Positions 26,783 through 38,430 of a stretch of DNA of 64,000 bases are shown piece after piece. The position numbers and the translations under genes were made by a program. The notes under the pieces are model-generated. The model saw only the letters and a list, made by a program, of their open reading frames with translations, ran no database searches and had not been told where the DNA came from. The DNA is from Mycobacteriales bacterium (GTDB lineage Bacteria > Actinomycetota > Actinomycetes > Mycobacteriales > SCTD01): assembly GCA_030447385.1 (NCBI GenBank), contig JAUJOY010000004.1, positions 53,739 to 117,738 on the forward strand, in the 5' to 3' direction. The first letter of the stretch is position 1; each line of letters begins with the position of its first letter.

Positions 26783-27502
26783 GTGTCCGAGGTCCGCATC
26801 GCCGCCGAGCCACGCACCGAGTTCGGCAAGGGCCCCTCGCGACGCATCCGCCGGGCCAACAAGGTGCCGGCGGTCCTGTACGGCCACGGCGAGCAGCCGC
26901 GCCACTTCTCGCTGCCGGGCCACGAGCTGATGCTGGCGCTCAAGCACGACGCCAATGCGCTGCTCACGCTGCAGACCGAGTCCGGCGACCAGCTGGCCCT
27001 GCCCAAGAGCATCGTGCGCGACCCCATCAAGGGTCACCTCGAGCACGTGGACCTCGTGGCGGTGCGCCGCGGCGAGAGGGTCACCGTCGAGGTGCCGATC
27101 ACGCTGATCGGCGAGGCCGCTCCGGACACGCTCGTCGAGCAGCAGACGGTGACCCTGACGATCTCGGCCGACGCGACGGCCCTGCCCGACCACCTCGACC
27201 TCGACATCGCGGGCAGGCGCGCCGGCACCAGCCTTGCCGCCTCGGACGTCAGGCTCCCCTCCGGCACCACGCTGGTGCAGGACCCGGAGCACGTCATCGT
27301 CGCCTTCCTCGGCGTCCCGACCGAGGAGGAGCTCGAGGCCGAGCTGGCCGAGGCCGAGGCCGAGCTGGGTTCGGGGCAGGCCGGTGCGGAGGCGATCGCC
27401 GAGGCGGAGGCCCTCGAGGACGGCAGCGAGAGCGACAAGGCCGGCGAGGGCGACGAGGTCGGCGAGACCGAGGCGCCGAAGTCCGAGACCCCTGCCGAGT
27501 AG
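26783..27502 (+). CDS. rplY: 50S ribosomal protein L25 / general stress protein Ctc
   Basis: A 239-residue 5S-rRNA-binding ribosomal protein of the long Ctc type. The L25 domain (SEVRIAAEPRTEFGKGPSRR to residue ~95) is followed by a TL5-like beta domain and a strongly acidic tail from residue ~180 rich in Glu, Asp and Ala. GTG 26783 has AGGAG 8 bases upstream. The pth gene begins on the base after its stop, which suggests tight coupling. Confidence 0.93.
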   Translation: MSEVRIAAEPRTEFGKGPSRRIRRANKVPAVLYGHGEQPRHFSLPGHELMLALKHDANALLTLQTESGDQLALPKSIVRDPIKGHLEHVDLVAVRRGERVTVEVPITLIGEAAPDTLVEQQTVTLTISADATALPDHLDLDIAGRRAGTSLAASDVRLPSGTTLVQDPEHVIVAFLGVPTEEELEAELAEAEAELGSGQAGAEAIAEAEALEDGSESDKAGEGDEVGETEAPKSETPAE

Positions 27503-28084
27503 GTGCCCGAGGACCTCTGGCTCGTCGTCGGGCTGGGCAACCCGGGTCCGTCCTACGCCGGTCACCGGCACAACGTGGGCTTCATGGTCCTCGACCTGCT
27601 CGCCGGGCGCGTCGGTGCCCGCTACAAGGCCCACAAGGGCCGGGCCGACGTCGTCGAGGGCCGGCTCGCCGGCGCGCGCGCCGTGCTGGCCAAGCCGAAG
27701 AGCTACATGAACGCCTCCGGCGGACCGGTCGCCGGCCTGCGCGACTACTTCTCCGTCCCGGTCCCCCGGATCGTCGTGGTGCACGACGAGCTCGACATCC
27801 CCTACGGCACGCTGCGCCTCAAGACAGGTGGCGGTGACAACGGCCACAACGGCCTGCGCTCCCTGACGAGCTCCCTGGGCAGCCGGGACTACCTGCGGGT
27901 CCGGGTGGGCATCGGCCGGCCACCGGGTCGCCAGGACCCGGCCGACCACGTGCTCAGGGACTTCTCCGCCGCCGAGCGCAAGGAGCTCGGCTTCCACGTC
28001 GACCGGGCCGCCGACGCGGTGGAGGCCCTGCTGAGCGGACCCCTCGAGGCCGCCCAGAACGTCTTCCACGTCGACCCCGCCTGA
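27503..28084 (+). CDS. pth: peptidyl-tRNA hydrolase
   Basis: A 193-residue esterase that frees tRNA from peptidyl-tRNA dropped by ribosomes. The catalytic His is in GHRHNVGF near residue 20, Asn in [10 protein letters not shown] near residue 68, and Asp in [11 protein letters not shown] near residue 93; [12 protein letters not shown] and the GxGRP loop follow. It starts with GTG immediately after the rplY stop. Confidence 0.96.
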   Translation: MPEDLWLVVGLGNPGPSYAGHRHNVGFMVLDLLAGRVGARYKAHKGRADVVEGRLAGARAVLAKPKSYMNASGGPVAGLRDYFSVPVPRIVVVHDELDIPYGTLRLKTGGGDNGHNGLRSLTSSLGSRDYLRVRVGIGRPPGRQDPADHVLRDFSAAERKELGFHVDRAADAVEALLSGPLEAAQNVFHVDPA

Positions 28085-28189
28085 CCGGCCCGGCGCAGCC
28101 CGCCCCGCCCGCGGTCCCCTGCGCTGTTCTCGGTGCCACGGCTGCCGCACCGAGCGTGCGCCTGGCACCGGGATCGGGAGTCGGCGACG

Positions 28190-29686
28190 ATGGGAGGCGT
28201 GCCCGCGCCCCTCGCTGCCCTGCTCGTCGTGCTGTCCTCCGCGGCCGTGCTGGTGCTGGAGGTCCTCGTCAGCCGGCTCGTCGCGCCGTACGTGGGGCTG
28301 ACCCTCGAGACCTACACAGCGGCCATCGGCGTGGCGCTCGCCGCCATCGCGGCCGGTGCGGCGGCGGGCGGGCGGCTCGCCGACTCGGTCGACCCGCGCA
28401 GGTGGCTGGGGCCGGCGGTCGCCCTGGGCGGCGTGCTGCTGCTCGCCGCCCGGCCGACGGTCTTCCTGGTAGGTGAGGCGTTCCGCGGCGGGGGCCCGGT
28501 CGGAACGGTCGTCCTGGTGCTGGTGGCCGTGGGACCCGCGGCGCTCCTGCTGTCGACGGTGACGCCCGGGGTGGTCAAGCTGCGGCTGCGCACGCTGGCC
28601 GAGACCGGCCAGACGGTGGGCCGGCTGTCGGCCGCGGGCACGCTCGGGGCCCTCGCCGGCACCTTCCTGACCGGCTTCGTCCTGCTGGCGGCTCTTCCGA
28701 CCTCGACCCTGCTGCTCACCACCGGGGTGCTGCTCGTCGTCACCGGGCTGGTCGTCGCCGTGGTGCTCGGGAGGCCGATCGAGCCGGTGCCTCCTCCCCA
28801 GCTGGCCGGGCTCGCGGTCGTGGCCGTTCTCGCGGCGGGCTGGCTCGTCACGGCCGACAGCACCTGCGAGGTCGAGACCCGCTACTACTGCGCCACCGTC
28901 GTGCAGGACCCGGCCCGGGCGAGCGGCCGCACCCTCGTCCTCGACGGGCTGCGCCACTCCTACGTCGACCTCGGGAACCCGGCCCACCTCGAGTTCGCCT
29001 ACACCAGGCGCATCGCCGACGTCCTGGCGGTGCAGCCGCCGGGCCCGCTGGACGTCCTGCATCTGGGCGGGGGCGGCTTCTCCGTGCCGCGTCACCTCGC
29101 CGCGGTGCGTCCCGGATCGCGCAGCACCGTGCTGGAGGTGGACCCGCTGATCCCGCAGATCGGCCGCGACCGGCTCGGACTGGTCACCGGCACCGACCTC
29201 GCCGTCGTCGTGGGTGACGCCCGGACCTCCATCGCCGCGCAGCCGGCCGGGTCGTACGACGTGGTCGTCGGCGACGCGTTCGGCAGCCTCGCGGTGCCGT
29301 GGCACCTCACGACGGCGCAGATGGTCGCGGAGGTGCGCAGGGTGCTGCGCCCGGGCGGGGTCTACGTGCTCAACGTCATCGACTACCCTCCACTGGCGTT
29401 CGTGCGGGCCGAGACCGCCACCCTGCTCGGGGCTTTCGACGACGTGGCGCTGATGGCGCTGCCGACCTCGCTCGCCGGAGAGGGCGGCGGCAACCTCGTC
29501 CTGGTCGCCTCCGACCGCCCGCTGCCGGTCGACCGCCTGGGCGAGCTCGCGGCCCAGCGGGGGGAGCGGGACTCGGTACTCGGGCGGGCGGGCTCGGTCG
29601 AGTTCGCCGGGGACGCCCAGGTGCTGACCGACGACGACGCGCCGGTCGACCAGCTGCTCACGCCGTACTCCGTCCAGCGCTCCTGA
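28190..29686 (+). CDS. membrane spermidine-synthase-like protein (fused MFS-like/SpeE-like)
   Basis: A 498-residue protein with an N-terminal membrane half of six to seven helices (LLVVLSSAAVLVLEVLVSRL first) and a cytosolic Rossmann C-terminal half of the polyamine-synthase type from about residue 240, with VLHLGGGGFSVPRHLA as the nucleotide loop, STVLEVDPLI and VVVGDAFGSLAVPWHL. Whether it makes a polyamine is uncertain; actinobacterial relatives have no proven product. ATG 28190 is preferred over 28133, whose extra 19 residues are not conserved-looking. An IS lies directly downstream. Confidence 0.85.
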   Translation: MGGVPAPLAALLVVLSSAAVLVLEVLVSRLVAPYVGLTLETYTAAIGVALAAIAAGAAAGGRLADSVDPRRWLGPAVALGGVLLLAARPTVFLVGEAFRGGGPVGTVVLVLVAVGPAALLLSTVTPGVVKLRLRTLAETGQTVGRLSAAGTLGALAGTFLTGFVLLAALPTSTLLLTTGVLLVVTGLVVAVVLGRPIEPVPPPQLAGLAVVAVLAAGWLVTADSTCEVETRYYCATVVQDPARASGRTLVLDGLRHSYVDLGNPAHLEFAYTRRIADVLAVQPPGPLDVLHLGGGGFSVPRHLAAVRPGSRSTVLEVDPLIPQIGRDRLGLVTGTDLAVVVGDARTSIAAQPAGSYDVVVGDAFGSLAVPWHLTTAQMVAEVRRVLRPGGVYVLNVIDYPPLAFVRAETATLLGAFDDVALMALPTSLAGEGGGNLVLVASDRPLPVDRLGELAAQRGERDSVLGRAGSVEFAGDAQVLTDDDAPVDQLLTPYSVQRS

Positions 29687-29739
29687 CCTCCGCCCTCCCG
29701 ACCGACGGGCTCCACACCACCCGCCCGCCTAGGCCTATA

Positions 29740-31225
29740 GCTACTTCGACCTGAAGAAGTCGAAGCGAAACGGCTGTAGGACAGCGTTTTCGTTCGGCGC
29801 GGCAACCGTTTTGGCGGTCTGAGTGGCGAGATCATGTTCGTGGCGGGTCGGGCGAGCGTGGGGAGCGGCTTGTGCTGCGGACACGAGCGGTGGATGTGAG
29901 CTTGTGGCAGGCGGTGTTGCCGCTGGAGGTGCTGCGGCTGCCGGACGAACTGGCCCGGGTGGACGCGCTGCTGGATGACCCGGTGTTCTTCGCGCCGTTC
30001 GTGCCGTTCTTCGACCCGCGGGTGGGCCGGCCGTCCACGCCGATGGAGGTCTACCTGCGGATGATGTTCTTGAAGTTCCGCTATCGGCTGGGCTACGAGA
30101 GCCTTGTGCCGGGAGGTCGGTGACTCGATCACCTGGCGCAGGTTCTGTCGGATCCCGCTCGATGGGAAGGTTCCGCACCCGACGACGTTGATGAAGCTCA
30201 CCACTCGCTGCGGCACGGCCGCGGTCGACGGCTGCAACGAGGTTCTGCTGGCGAAGGCGGCCCAGGCCAAGCTGCTGCGCACCAACCGGCTGCGGGCCGA
30301 CACCACGGTGGTCCCCGCGGATGTGGCCTACCCGACCGATTCGGGGTTGCTGGCCAAAGCGATCCGGCGGATCGCGGCCACCGGCCGGCGGATCCAGGCT
30401 GCCGGTGGGGCAACGCGCACGTCGGTGCGGGACCGCAGCCGGGCGGCTGGGAAGCGGGCGCACGGGATCGCCGCGAAACTGCGGATGCGCAGCGCGCAAG
30501 GCAAGGACGAAGTCCACGCGGTCGTGAAGCGGATCACCGGTGAGCTCGCGCAGTTGGCGGTACGCGCCGCCGATGGCGCCGAAAGGCTGCTGAGCAACGC
30601 CCGGCGCGCGCTGCGAAGGACGCAGACCAAGGCGCAGGCGCTGGCCGCGGTCGGTGTTCAGGACGCCGCTGCGGGTCGACGTCGCGGTCGGTTGCGGCGG
30701 GCGGTCAACGACCTGACCGCTTTGCTGCAGGCGTGCTCGACCACAACCTCGAACAGGGCAACCCGCCCGACGCGCCGCAGCTGGCCCCCGCGGTCGAGCG
30801 GGTCAAGCGCCGCACCGGACGAAAGCCGCGGACGGTGACCGCCGACCGGGGTTACGGCGAGAAGAGCGTCGAGGACGACCTGCACGACGCCGGGGTGCGC
30901 CACGTCGTCATCCCCCGCAAGGGCAAGCCAGGCAAGGCCAGGCAAGCCGAGGAACGACGGCCCGCGTTCCGCAAGACGATCAAGTGGAGAACCGGCAGCG
31001 AGGGCCGGATCAGCAGCCTCAAACGCGGCTACGGCTGGGACCGCACCCGCCTGGACGGCACCGAAGGAGCCCGGATCTGGACCGGACAGGCCGTCCTGGC
31101 CCACAACCTGGTCAAGATCGGAGCCCTGGCCGGCTAACGGAACGAGTTGGAAGACCAACAAGTCCCAGTCCCGGACGCCGCCAGGCCTCAATCACCAGCC
31201 AGGGACTTCTTCAGGTCGAAGTAGC
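29740..31225 (+). mobile_element. decayed DDE insertion sequence (IS5/ISNCY-like, DUF772 transposase), about 1486 bp
   Basis: The ends form a 24-base perfect inverted repeat (29738-29761 and 31204-31227), including a palindromic TAGCTA edge; the inner repeat begins GCTACTTCGACCTGAAGAAG, and TA on each side may be the 2-base target duplication. It carries one broken transposase. It lies between the spermidine-synthase-like gene and mfd without cutting either. Confidence 0.85.
29872..31137 (+). pseudogene. DUF772-type DDE transposase, frameshifted and internally deleted
   Basis: The N-terminal part reads LRTRAVDVSLWQAVLPLEVL to YRLGYESL, then one extra base near 30105 shifts the frame; the next frame gives CREVGDSITWRRF, RLRADTTVVPADVAYPTD (first catalytic Asp) and RLRRAVNDLTALLQA. 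At about 30730 it jumps to another frame at GVLDHNLEQGNPPDAPQLAP, followed by TVTADRGYGE (second Asp) and WRTGSEGRISSLKRGYGWD (Glu). From remembered relatives, some 60-70 residues are missing at this second joint. The transposase cannot be functional. Confidence 0.85.
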
Positions 31226-31311
31226 TAGGCTGGAGGGCGCCTTCCCACCCCCGGCTGCGGCCGCGCGGGGCCGATCGTGCTGCCCATCTGCCGATGCCGA
31301 AGAGGTCTCCC

Positions 31312-34300
31312 GTGTCGCTCGCCGGACTGCTCGAGGTCGTCGCAGCCGATCCCGCGCTGCAGCGCGTGCTGCAGACGCCGACGCTGCCGACGCTGGACCT
31401 GACCGGCCCGCCAGGGCTGCGGCCGCTCCTGCTGGCCACGCTGGTGAAGCGGGGCCGGACGGTGCTGGCGGTGACCGCGACCGGACGGGAGGCCGAGGAC
31501 CTGACGGCGGCGCTGAACAGCCTGCTCGACGGTGACCGCGTGGCGCTCTACCCGAGCTGGGAGACCCTCCCGCACGAGCGGCTCAGCCCCCGCGCCGACA
31601 CCGTGGGCCGCCGCCTCGCCGTGCTCCGCCGCCTGAAGCACCCGAGCAAGGACGACCCGGCCACCGGTCCGCTCGACGTGGTCGTCGCGCCGGTCCGCAG
31701 CATCCTGCAGCCCCAGGTCCCGGACCTCGGGGACCTCGAGCCGCTGCAGCTGCTGGAGGGGCAGGACGTCGACGGGGGCCTGGACGCCGCGGTGCGGCGT
31801 CTGGTCGACCTGGCCTACGCCCGCGTCGAGCTGGTCGAGAAGCGCGGCGAGTTCGCCGTACGCGGCGGCATCCTCGACGTCTTCCCGCCGACGGAGGAGC
31901 ACCCGGTCCGGGTCGAGTGGTGGGGCGACACGCTCGAGGAGGTGCGGCCGTTCTCGGTGGCCGACCAGCGCAGCCTGCCGCGTCCAGCCGGCTCCGACGC
32001 GCACGGCCTGTGGGCGCCGCCCTGCCGCGAGCTGCTGCTCACCCCGCAGGTGCGCGAGCGGGCGCGGGCGCTCGCCACCCGCCATCCGAGCTGACCGAGA
32101 TCTGCGACCGGATCGCCGACGGCAACCCGGTCGAGGGGATGGAGGCGCTGGCCCCGGTCCTCGTCGACGAGCTCCGCCTGCTGGTGGACGAGCTGCCGGC
32201 GCAGTCCAGCGTCGTCATCTGCGACCCGGAGAAGGTGCGCACCCGCGCACACGACCTGGTGCGCACCAGCCAGGAGTTCCTCGAGGCGTCCTGGGCGACG
32301 GCCGCCACGGGCGGGGTGGCGCCGATCGACCTGGGCGCGGCCGCGTACAAGACCCTGCTCGAGGTACGCGCGCACGCCGCCTCGATCGACCTGCCGTGGT
32401 GGTCGCTGAGCCCGTTCACGGCCGACGAGGACCTCGACGACGACGCCGTCGTGCTCGCCGCGGCGCCGCCGCCTGCCTACCGCGGGGAGGTCGAGCGCGC
32501 CGTCGCCGACCTGGCCCGGTGGACGAGCGAGGACTGGCGCGTGGTCGTCACGACCGAGGGCCACGGCCCGGGGCAGCGGCTGCTCGAGCTGCTCTCCGAC
32601 GCCGGGGTGCCGGCCCGGCTCGACGAGCACCTCCCGGCGACGCCGAGCCGCGGCGTCGTGCACCTGTCGACCGGCTGCCTGCAGACGGGCTTTCGCAGCG
32701 ACCTGCTGCGCACCGTGCTGCTCACCGAGTCCGACCTGACCGGCACCAGGGGAGCCGGGGCGAAGGACGTCAGCAAGCGGATGCCGAGCCGGCGCCGCAA
32801 CGCGGTCGACCCGGTGCAGCTGCAGACGGGCGACCTCGTCGTGCACGAGCACCACGGCGTGTCCCGCTACCTCGAGATGGTCCAGCGCACCGTGCAGGGC
32901 GCGACCCGCGAGTACCTCATCCTGGAGTTCGCGCCGAGCAAGCGGGGCCAGCCGGGCGACCGCGTCTTCGTCCCTACCGACCAGCTCGACCTGGTCACCC
33001 GCTACGTGGGCGGGGAGGCGCCCAGCCTGGACAGGCTCGGCGGCGGTGACTGGACCAAGCGCAAGGGCCGCGCCAGGAAGGCCGTGAAGGAGATCGCCGC
33101 CGGCCTGATCCAGCTCTACAGCGCGCGGATGGCCGCGCCCGGGCACGCCTTCGCTCCGGACACCCCCTGGCAGCGCGAGCTCGAGGACGCCTTCCCGTGG
33201 GTCGAGACGCCCGACCAGCTCGAGGCGATCACGGAGGTGAAGCAGGACATGGAGAAGCCGGTCCCGATGGACCGGGTCATCATGGGCGACGTCGGCTACG
33301 GCAAGACCGAGATCGCCGTACGCGCCGCGTTCAAGGCCGTCCAGGACGGCAAGCAGGTGGCGATCCTCGTCCCGACCACCCTGCTCGTGCAGCAGCACTA
33401 CAACACCTTCCGGGACCGCTTCCAGCAGTTCCCCGTGACCGTGCGCGCGGTCAGCCGCTTCAACTCCGACCGGGAGCAGAAGGAGGTGCTCGACGGAGTC
33501 ACCAGCGGTGCGGTGGATGTCGTCATCGGCACGCACCGCCTGCTGAGCAAGGACACCCGGTTTCACGACCTGGGGCTCGTCGTGGTCGACGAGGAGCAGC
33601 GCTTCGGGGTGGAGCACAAGGAGTTCCTCAAGCAGATGCGCACAGCGGTGGACGTGCTGACGATGAGCGCCACGCCCATCCCGCGCACCCTCGAGATGAG
33701 CCTCACCGGCATCCGCGAGATGTCGACGATCCTGACCCCGCCGGAGGAGCGGCACCCGGTCCTGACCTTTGTCGGCGTCTACGACGAGAGGCAGATCGCC
33801 GCGGCCATCCGGCGCGAGCTGCTGCGCGAGGGGCAGGTGTTCTTCCTGCACAACCGGGTCGAGTCGATCGACCGGGTGGCGGCGCGCCTGCGGATGCTCG
33901 TCCCGGAGGCCCGCGTGGCGACGGGGCACGGGCAGATGCACGAGGAGACGCTCGAGCAGGTCATGGTCGGGTTCTGGGAGAAGGACTACGACGTCCTCGT
34001 CTGCACGACGATCGTCGAGTCCGGGCTCGACATCCCCAACGCCAACACGCTGATCGTCGACAAGGCCGACGCCTTCGGCCTGTCCCAGCTGCACCAGATC
34101 CGGGGGAGGGTCGGCCGTGGGCGCGAGCGGGCGTACGCCTACTTCACCTACCCGCCGGACAGGCCGCTGACCGAGCTGGCCCACGACCGGCTGGCCACGA
34201 TCGCGCAGAACACCGAGATCGGTGCCGGCATGGCGGTCGCGATGAAGGACCTCGAGATCCGCGGCGCCGGCAACCTGCTGGGCGGTGAGCAGTCCGGCCA

Positions 34301-34898
34301 CATCGCGAGCGTCGGCTTCGACCTCTACATGCGGCTCGTGGGTGAGGCGGTCTCGGACTTCAAGCGGGGCGGGGCGGGTGTGGACGGGCAGGGCGAGGCC
34401 GAGCAGCTCCCCGAGACGAAGGTGGACCTTCCGGTCGACGCGCACCTGCCGCACGGCTACATCCCCGAGGAGCGGCTGCGCCTCGAGGCCTACCGCCGGC
34501 TGGCAGCCGCCTACGACGACGCCGCGATCGCGGCCGCGCGCGACGAGCTGGTCGACCGCTACGGCCCCCTGCCCGACCCGGTGGAGCGGCTGCTGGCGGT
34601 GGCGTCGTTCCGGGCGTACGCGCGGCCGCTCGGGCTGACCGAGGTCGTCGTGCAGGGCAGCGCGATCCGCTTCGCCCCGCTGCCGCTGCGCGAGTCGCAG
34701 ACGATGCGCCTGCAGCGGGTCTACCCGCGCTCGATCGTCAAGCCGCAGTCCTCGACCGTGCTGGTCCCCCGCCCGACCACGGCCCGGTTCGGCGGCACAC
34801 CGCTGCGCGACGTCGAGCTGCTCGACTGGTGCCGCCAGCTGCTCGAGGCCGTGGTGGGCGACAGCATCCCCGCCGCGGCCGCCGCCGTGGTGCGGTGA
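31312..34898 (+). pseudogene. mfd: transcription-repair coupling factor Mfd, interrupted by a one-base frameshift
   Basis: Mfd removes RNA polymerase stalled at lesions and recruits UvrA. The gene would encode about 1195 residues. GTG 31312 follows AGAGG and reads SLAGLLEVVAADPALQRVL. At about 32088 the frame ends (RALATRHPS stop); adding one base to CCGAGCTG there continues it as ELTEICDRIADGNPVEGMEA. The helicase core is intact downstream: [29 protein letters not shown] and QIRGRVGRGRERAYAYF, then the C-terminal TRCF domain. The break falls at residue ~259, after the UvrB-like module. It may be a sequencing error or a true loss. Confidence 0.88.
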
Positions 34899-34959
34899 CC
34901 AGCCTGCCGGTCTGGCAATCTGTATCCCTCACCCGCCTTTCCGGAAGGACCGCGTCCTC

Positions 34960-36027
34960 GTGACCCGCATCCCCCGCCGGCTCGCCGTCGCCGGCGTGGC
35001 CGCGCTCCTGCTGACCGGCTGCGGCGGCCAGCTGCGACCCGGCGCCGCCGCCCTGGTGGGCGAGGAGCGGATCACCTCCGAGACCCTGCGTCAGGTGGTG
35101 GAGCGCAGCCTCGCCGACCCGCAGGCCGCTTCCCAGTTCGGCGCCGACTCGGCCGGCTTCCACCGCCAGGCCCTGTCCCGGCTCATCAACCGGGTGGTCC
35201 TGCGCCAGGCCGCGCAGGACCGCGGCGTCACCGTCATCGACGAGCAGGTGCAGGCCCAGATCGACCAGTTCGTGGCCCAGGTGGGCAGCCGCGAGGAGCT
35301 CGAGCAGCAGGCCGCCCAGAGCGGCATCGCGCGCGAGGACCTGATGCCGTTCGTCCGCGACATCGTGCTCGACGAGCGGCTCGGCGAGGAGCTCACCGAG
35401 GGGGTGCCCGTGAGCGAGGCCGAGCTTCGGGCGGTCTACGACGAGAACCTCGCGAAGTACGACCAGGTGCGCTCCCGGCACATCCTCGTCCGGGACGAGC
35501 AGACCGCGCGCAACCTGCTCGAGCAGGTGCGCATCGACCCGAGCCGGTTCTCCTCGCTGGCCGCGCAGTTCTCCATCGACACCTCCAACAAGGACCAGGG
35601 CGGCGACCTCGGCCTCGCCGGCCGGGGCCAGTTCGTCCCGCCGTTCGAGCAGGTGCTGTTCGCGACGCCGCCCGGCACGTTCGGCATCGCGCAGACCGAC
35701 TTCGGCTGGCACGTGATCGCGGTGCTCGACCGGCAGACGACCACGCTCGGGCAGGCAACCCCGGAGCTGCGACGCACCGTCCTGCAGGACCGGCGCCGGG
35801 AGGCCACGAGCAGCCTGCTGCGCGAGACCGCCGACCGGATCGGCGTGCGCGTCAACCCGCGCTTCGGCCGCTGGGCCAGCGAGGAGGGAGCCGTGGTGCC
35901 GGTCGACAGCCCGAACGGCGTGCTCACCCCGGCCCCCTCCGGCACCGAGGACGAGGCTCCGCTCGGCCGCGTCGAGCGCGGCGGTCAGGAGCCGGCGCCT
36001 CCTGCGCCCTCACCCGCGACGCGCTAG
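34960..36027 (+). CDS. SurA/PrsA-type peptidyl-prolyl cis-trans isomerase lipoprotein
   Basis: A 355-residue exported chaperone anchored by lipid. The signal peptide ends in the lipobox LLTGC at residues 18-22. A SurA-like helical N-domain (residues 35-160) precedes the parvulin domain at residues ~165-265 (RSRHILVRDEQTARNLLEQV, GGDLGLAGRGQFVPPFEQVL, FGWHVIAVLD). The Pro-rich tail is low complexity. GTG 34960 has GGAAGGA upstream. It overlaps mazG by TAGTG. Confidence 0.9.
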   Translation: MTRIPRRLAVAGVAALLLTGCGGQLRPGAAALVGEERITSETLRQVVERSLADPQAASQFGADSAGFHRQALSRLINRVVLRQAAQDRGVTVIDEQVQAQIDQFVAQVGSREELEQQAAQSGIAREDLMPFVRDIVLDERLGEELTEGVPVSEAELRAVYDENLAKYDQVRSRHILVRDEQTARNLLEQVRIDPSRFSSLAAQFSIDTSNKDQGGDLGLAGRGQFVPPFEQVLFATPPGTFGIAQTDFGWHVIAVLDRQTTTLGQATPELRRTVLQDRRREATSSLLRETADRIGVRVNPRFGRWASEEGAVVPVDSPNGVLTPAPSGTEDEAPLGRVERGGQEPAPPAPSPATR

Positions 36028-37007
36028 TGGCGGGGCGGGTCCTGCTCGTCGTCTGCTCGCCCCGCATCCCGCCCGGCCTGCTCTCCTGGCCGGCCTGGGA
36101 GGCGCTGCGCTCGGGACCGGTGTGGACCGCGGAGGCCGCCCACCCCCAGTTGCCCTTCCTGGCCGCGGCGGGCGTGGCGGTGACGGTCGTGCCGGCTTCC
36201 GAGCCCGCCGACCTGCACGAGCGCGCGGCCGGTGGCGAGACCGTCGTCTGGCTCGCGCCGGATGCCGCGCTCGTCCGCGACGTCGGTGCGCGGGCCGTCG
36301 CCGGCGGCGCACCCGTCGAGCTCGTGCACGGCTCCTACGACCCGGCCGGGGCACGGCTGCTCGACGTCGTGGCCGTCATGGACCGCCTGCGCTCCCCAGG
36401 TGGATGCCCGTGGGACGCCCGGCAGACCCACGACAGCCTCCGCACGTACCTGCTGGAGGAGACCTACGAGGCCTACCAGGCGATCGAGGACGGGGATCTG
36501 GCGGGGCTGCGCGAGGAGCTCGGCGACGTGCTGCTGCAGGTCGTGTTCCACGCCCGCCTCGCGCAGGAGGAGGAGCCCGCCTGGTCGATAGACGACGTGG
36601 CCGGGGACCTCGTCGACAAGCTCGTGCGCCGGCACCCGCACGTGTTCGCCGGCGCCGGGGTGGAGGATCTCGAGGGCACCTGGGAGGCGCAGAAGGCTGC
36701 GGAGAAGGGGCGGACGTCGGTCACCGACGGCGTCGCGCTGTCCCAGCCGGCACTGGCCCTCGCGGCCAAGCTGCAGCGGCGGGCCGTCCGGCTCGGTGCC
36801 CCGCTGCCGGCGTACGACGGGCTCGGCGGCCAGCTGTGGGACGTCGTTGCCCGGTGCCGGGAGGCGGGGGGCGATCCGGAGGAGCTCCTTCGAAGGACCG
36901 CCCGCGCGTTCCGGGACCGGCTGGCCGCGGTGGAGGCCGACCTGCTCGCCGAGGGGGTCGAGCCGGGCAGCCTGACCCCTGACCAGTGGAGGACGCGCTG
37001 GAGCTGA
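36027..37007 (+). CDS. mazG: nucleoside triphosphate pyrophosphohydrolase MazG
   Basis: A 326-residue house-cleaning enzyme that hydrolyses non-canonical NTPs. The first ~110 residues are a variable N-terminal domain as in mycobacterial MazG; the all-alpha MazG domain follows with GGCPWDARQTHDSLRTYLLE, EETYEAYQAI and EELGDVLLQVVFHARLAQE, whose Glu/Asp residues bind Mg2+. The GTG start shares a base with the TAG stop of the upstream lipoprotein gene, so translation is coupled. Confidence 0.95.
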   Translation: MAGRVLLVVCSPRIPPGLLSWPAWEALRSGPVWTAEAAHPQLPFLAAAGVAVTVVPASEPADLHERAAGGETVVWLAPDAALVRDVGARAVAGGAPVELVHGSYDPAGARLLDVVAVMDRLRSPGGCPWDARQTHDSLRTYLLEETYEAYQAIEDGDLAGLREELGDVLLQVVFHARLAQEEEPAWSIDDVAGDLVDKLVRRHPHVFAGAGVEDLEGTWEAQKAAEKGRTSVTDGVALSQPALALAAKLQRRAVRLGAPLPAYDGLGGQLWDVVARCREAGGDPEELLRRTARAFRDRLAAVEADLLAEGVEPGSLTPDQWRTRWS

Positions 37008-37090
37008 TGCTCCGCCTCGCGGCGGCAGGTCCGGCGCCATGGCTGCTGGGGGCTGCGGGGCGCCTCCCGGGCGAGCGGGGAGTGCGCACG

Positions 37091-38428
<1,338 letters not shown>

Positions 38429-38430
38429 CC

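Noticed and set aside
26738-29305. 855-codon reverse frame opposite rplY, pth and the spermidine-synthase-like gene
   Set aside because: Composition is that of an antisense shadow (Gly, Arg, Gln, His, Val rich); the forward genes have full family motifs.
29872-30123. A small 83-codon gene as a separate protein
   Set aside because: It is the N-terminal fragment of the broken transposase; the sequence continues in another frame after one extra base.
31815-34454. 879-codon reverse frame opposite mfd
   Set aside because: Mirror of the mfd coding sequence in a GC-rich genome; no recognisable domain.
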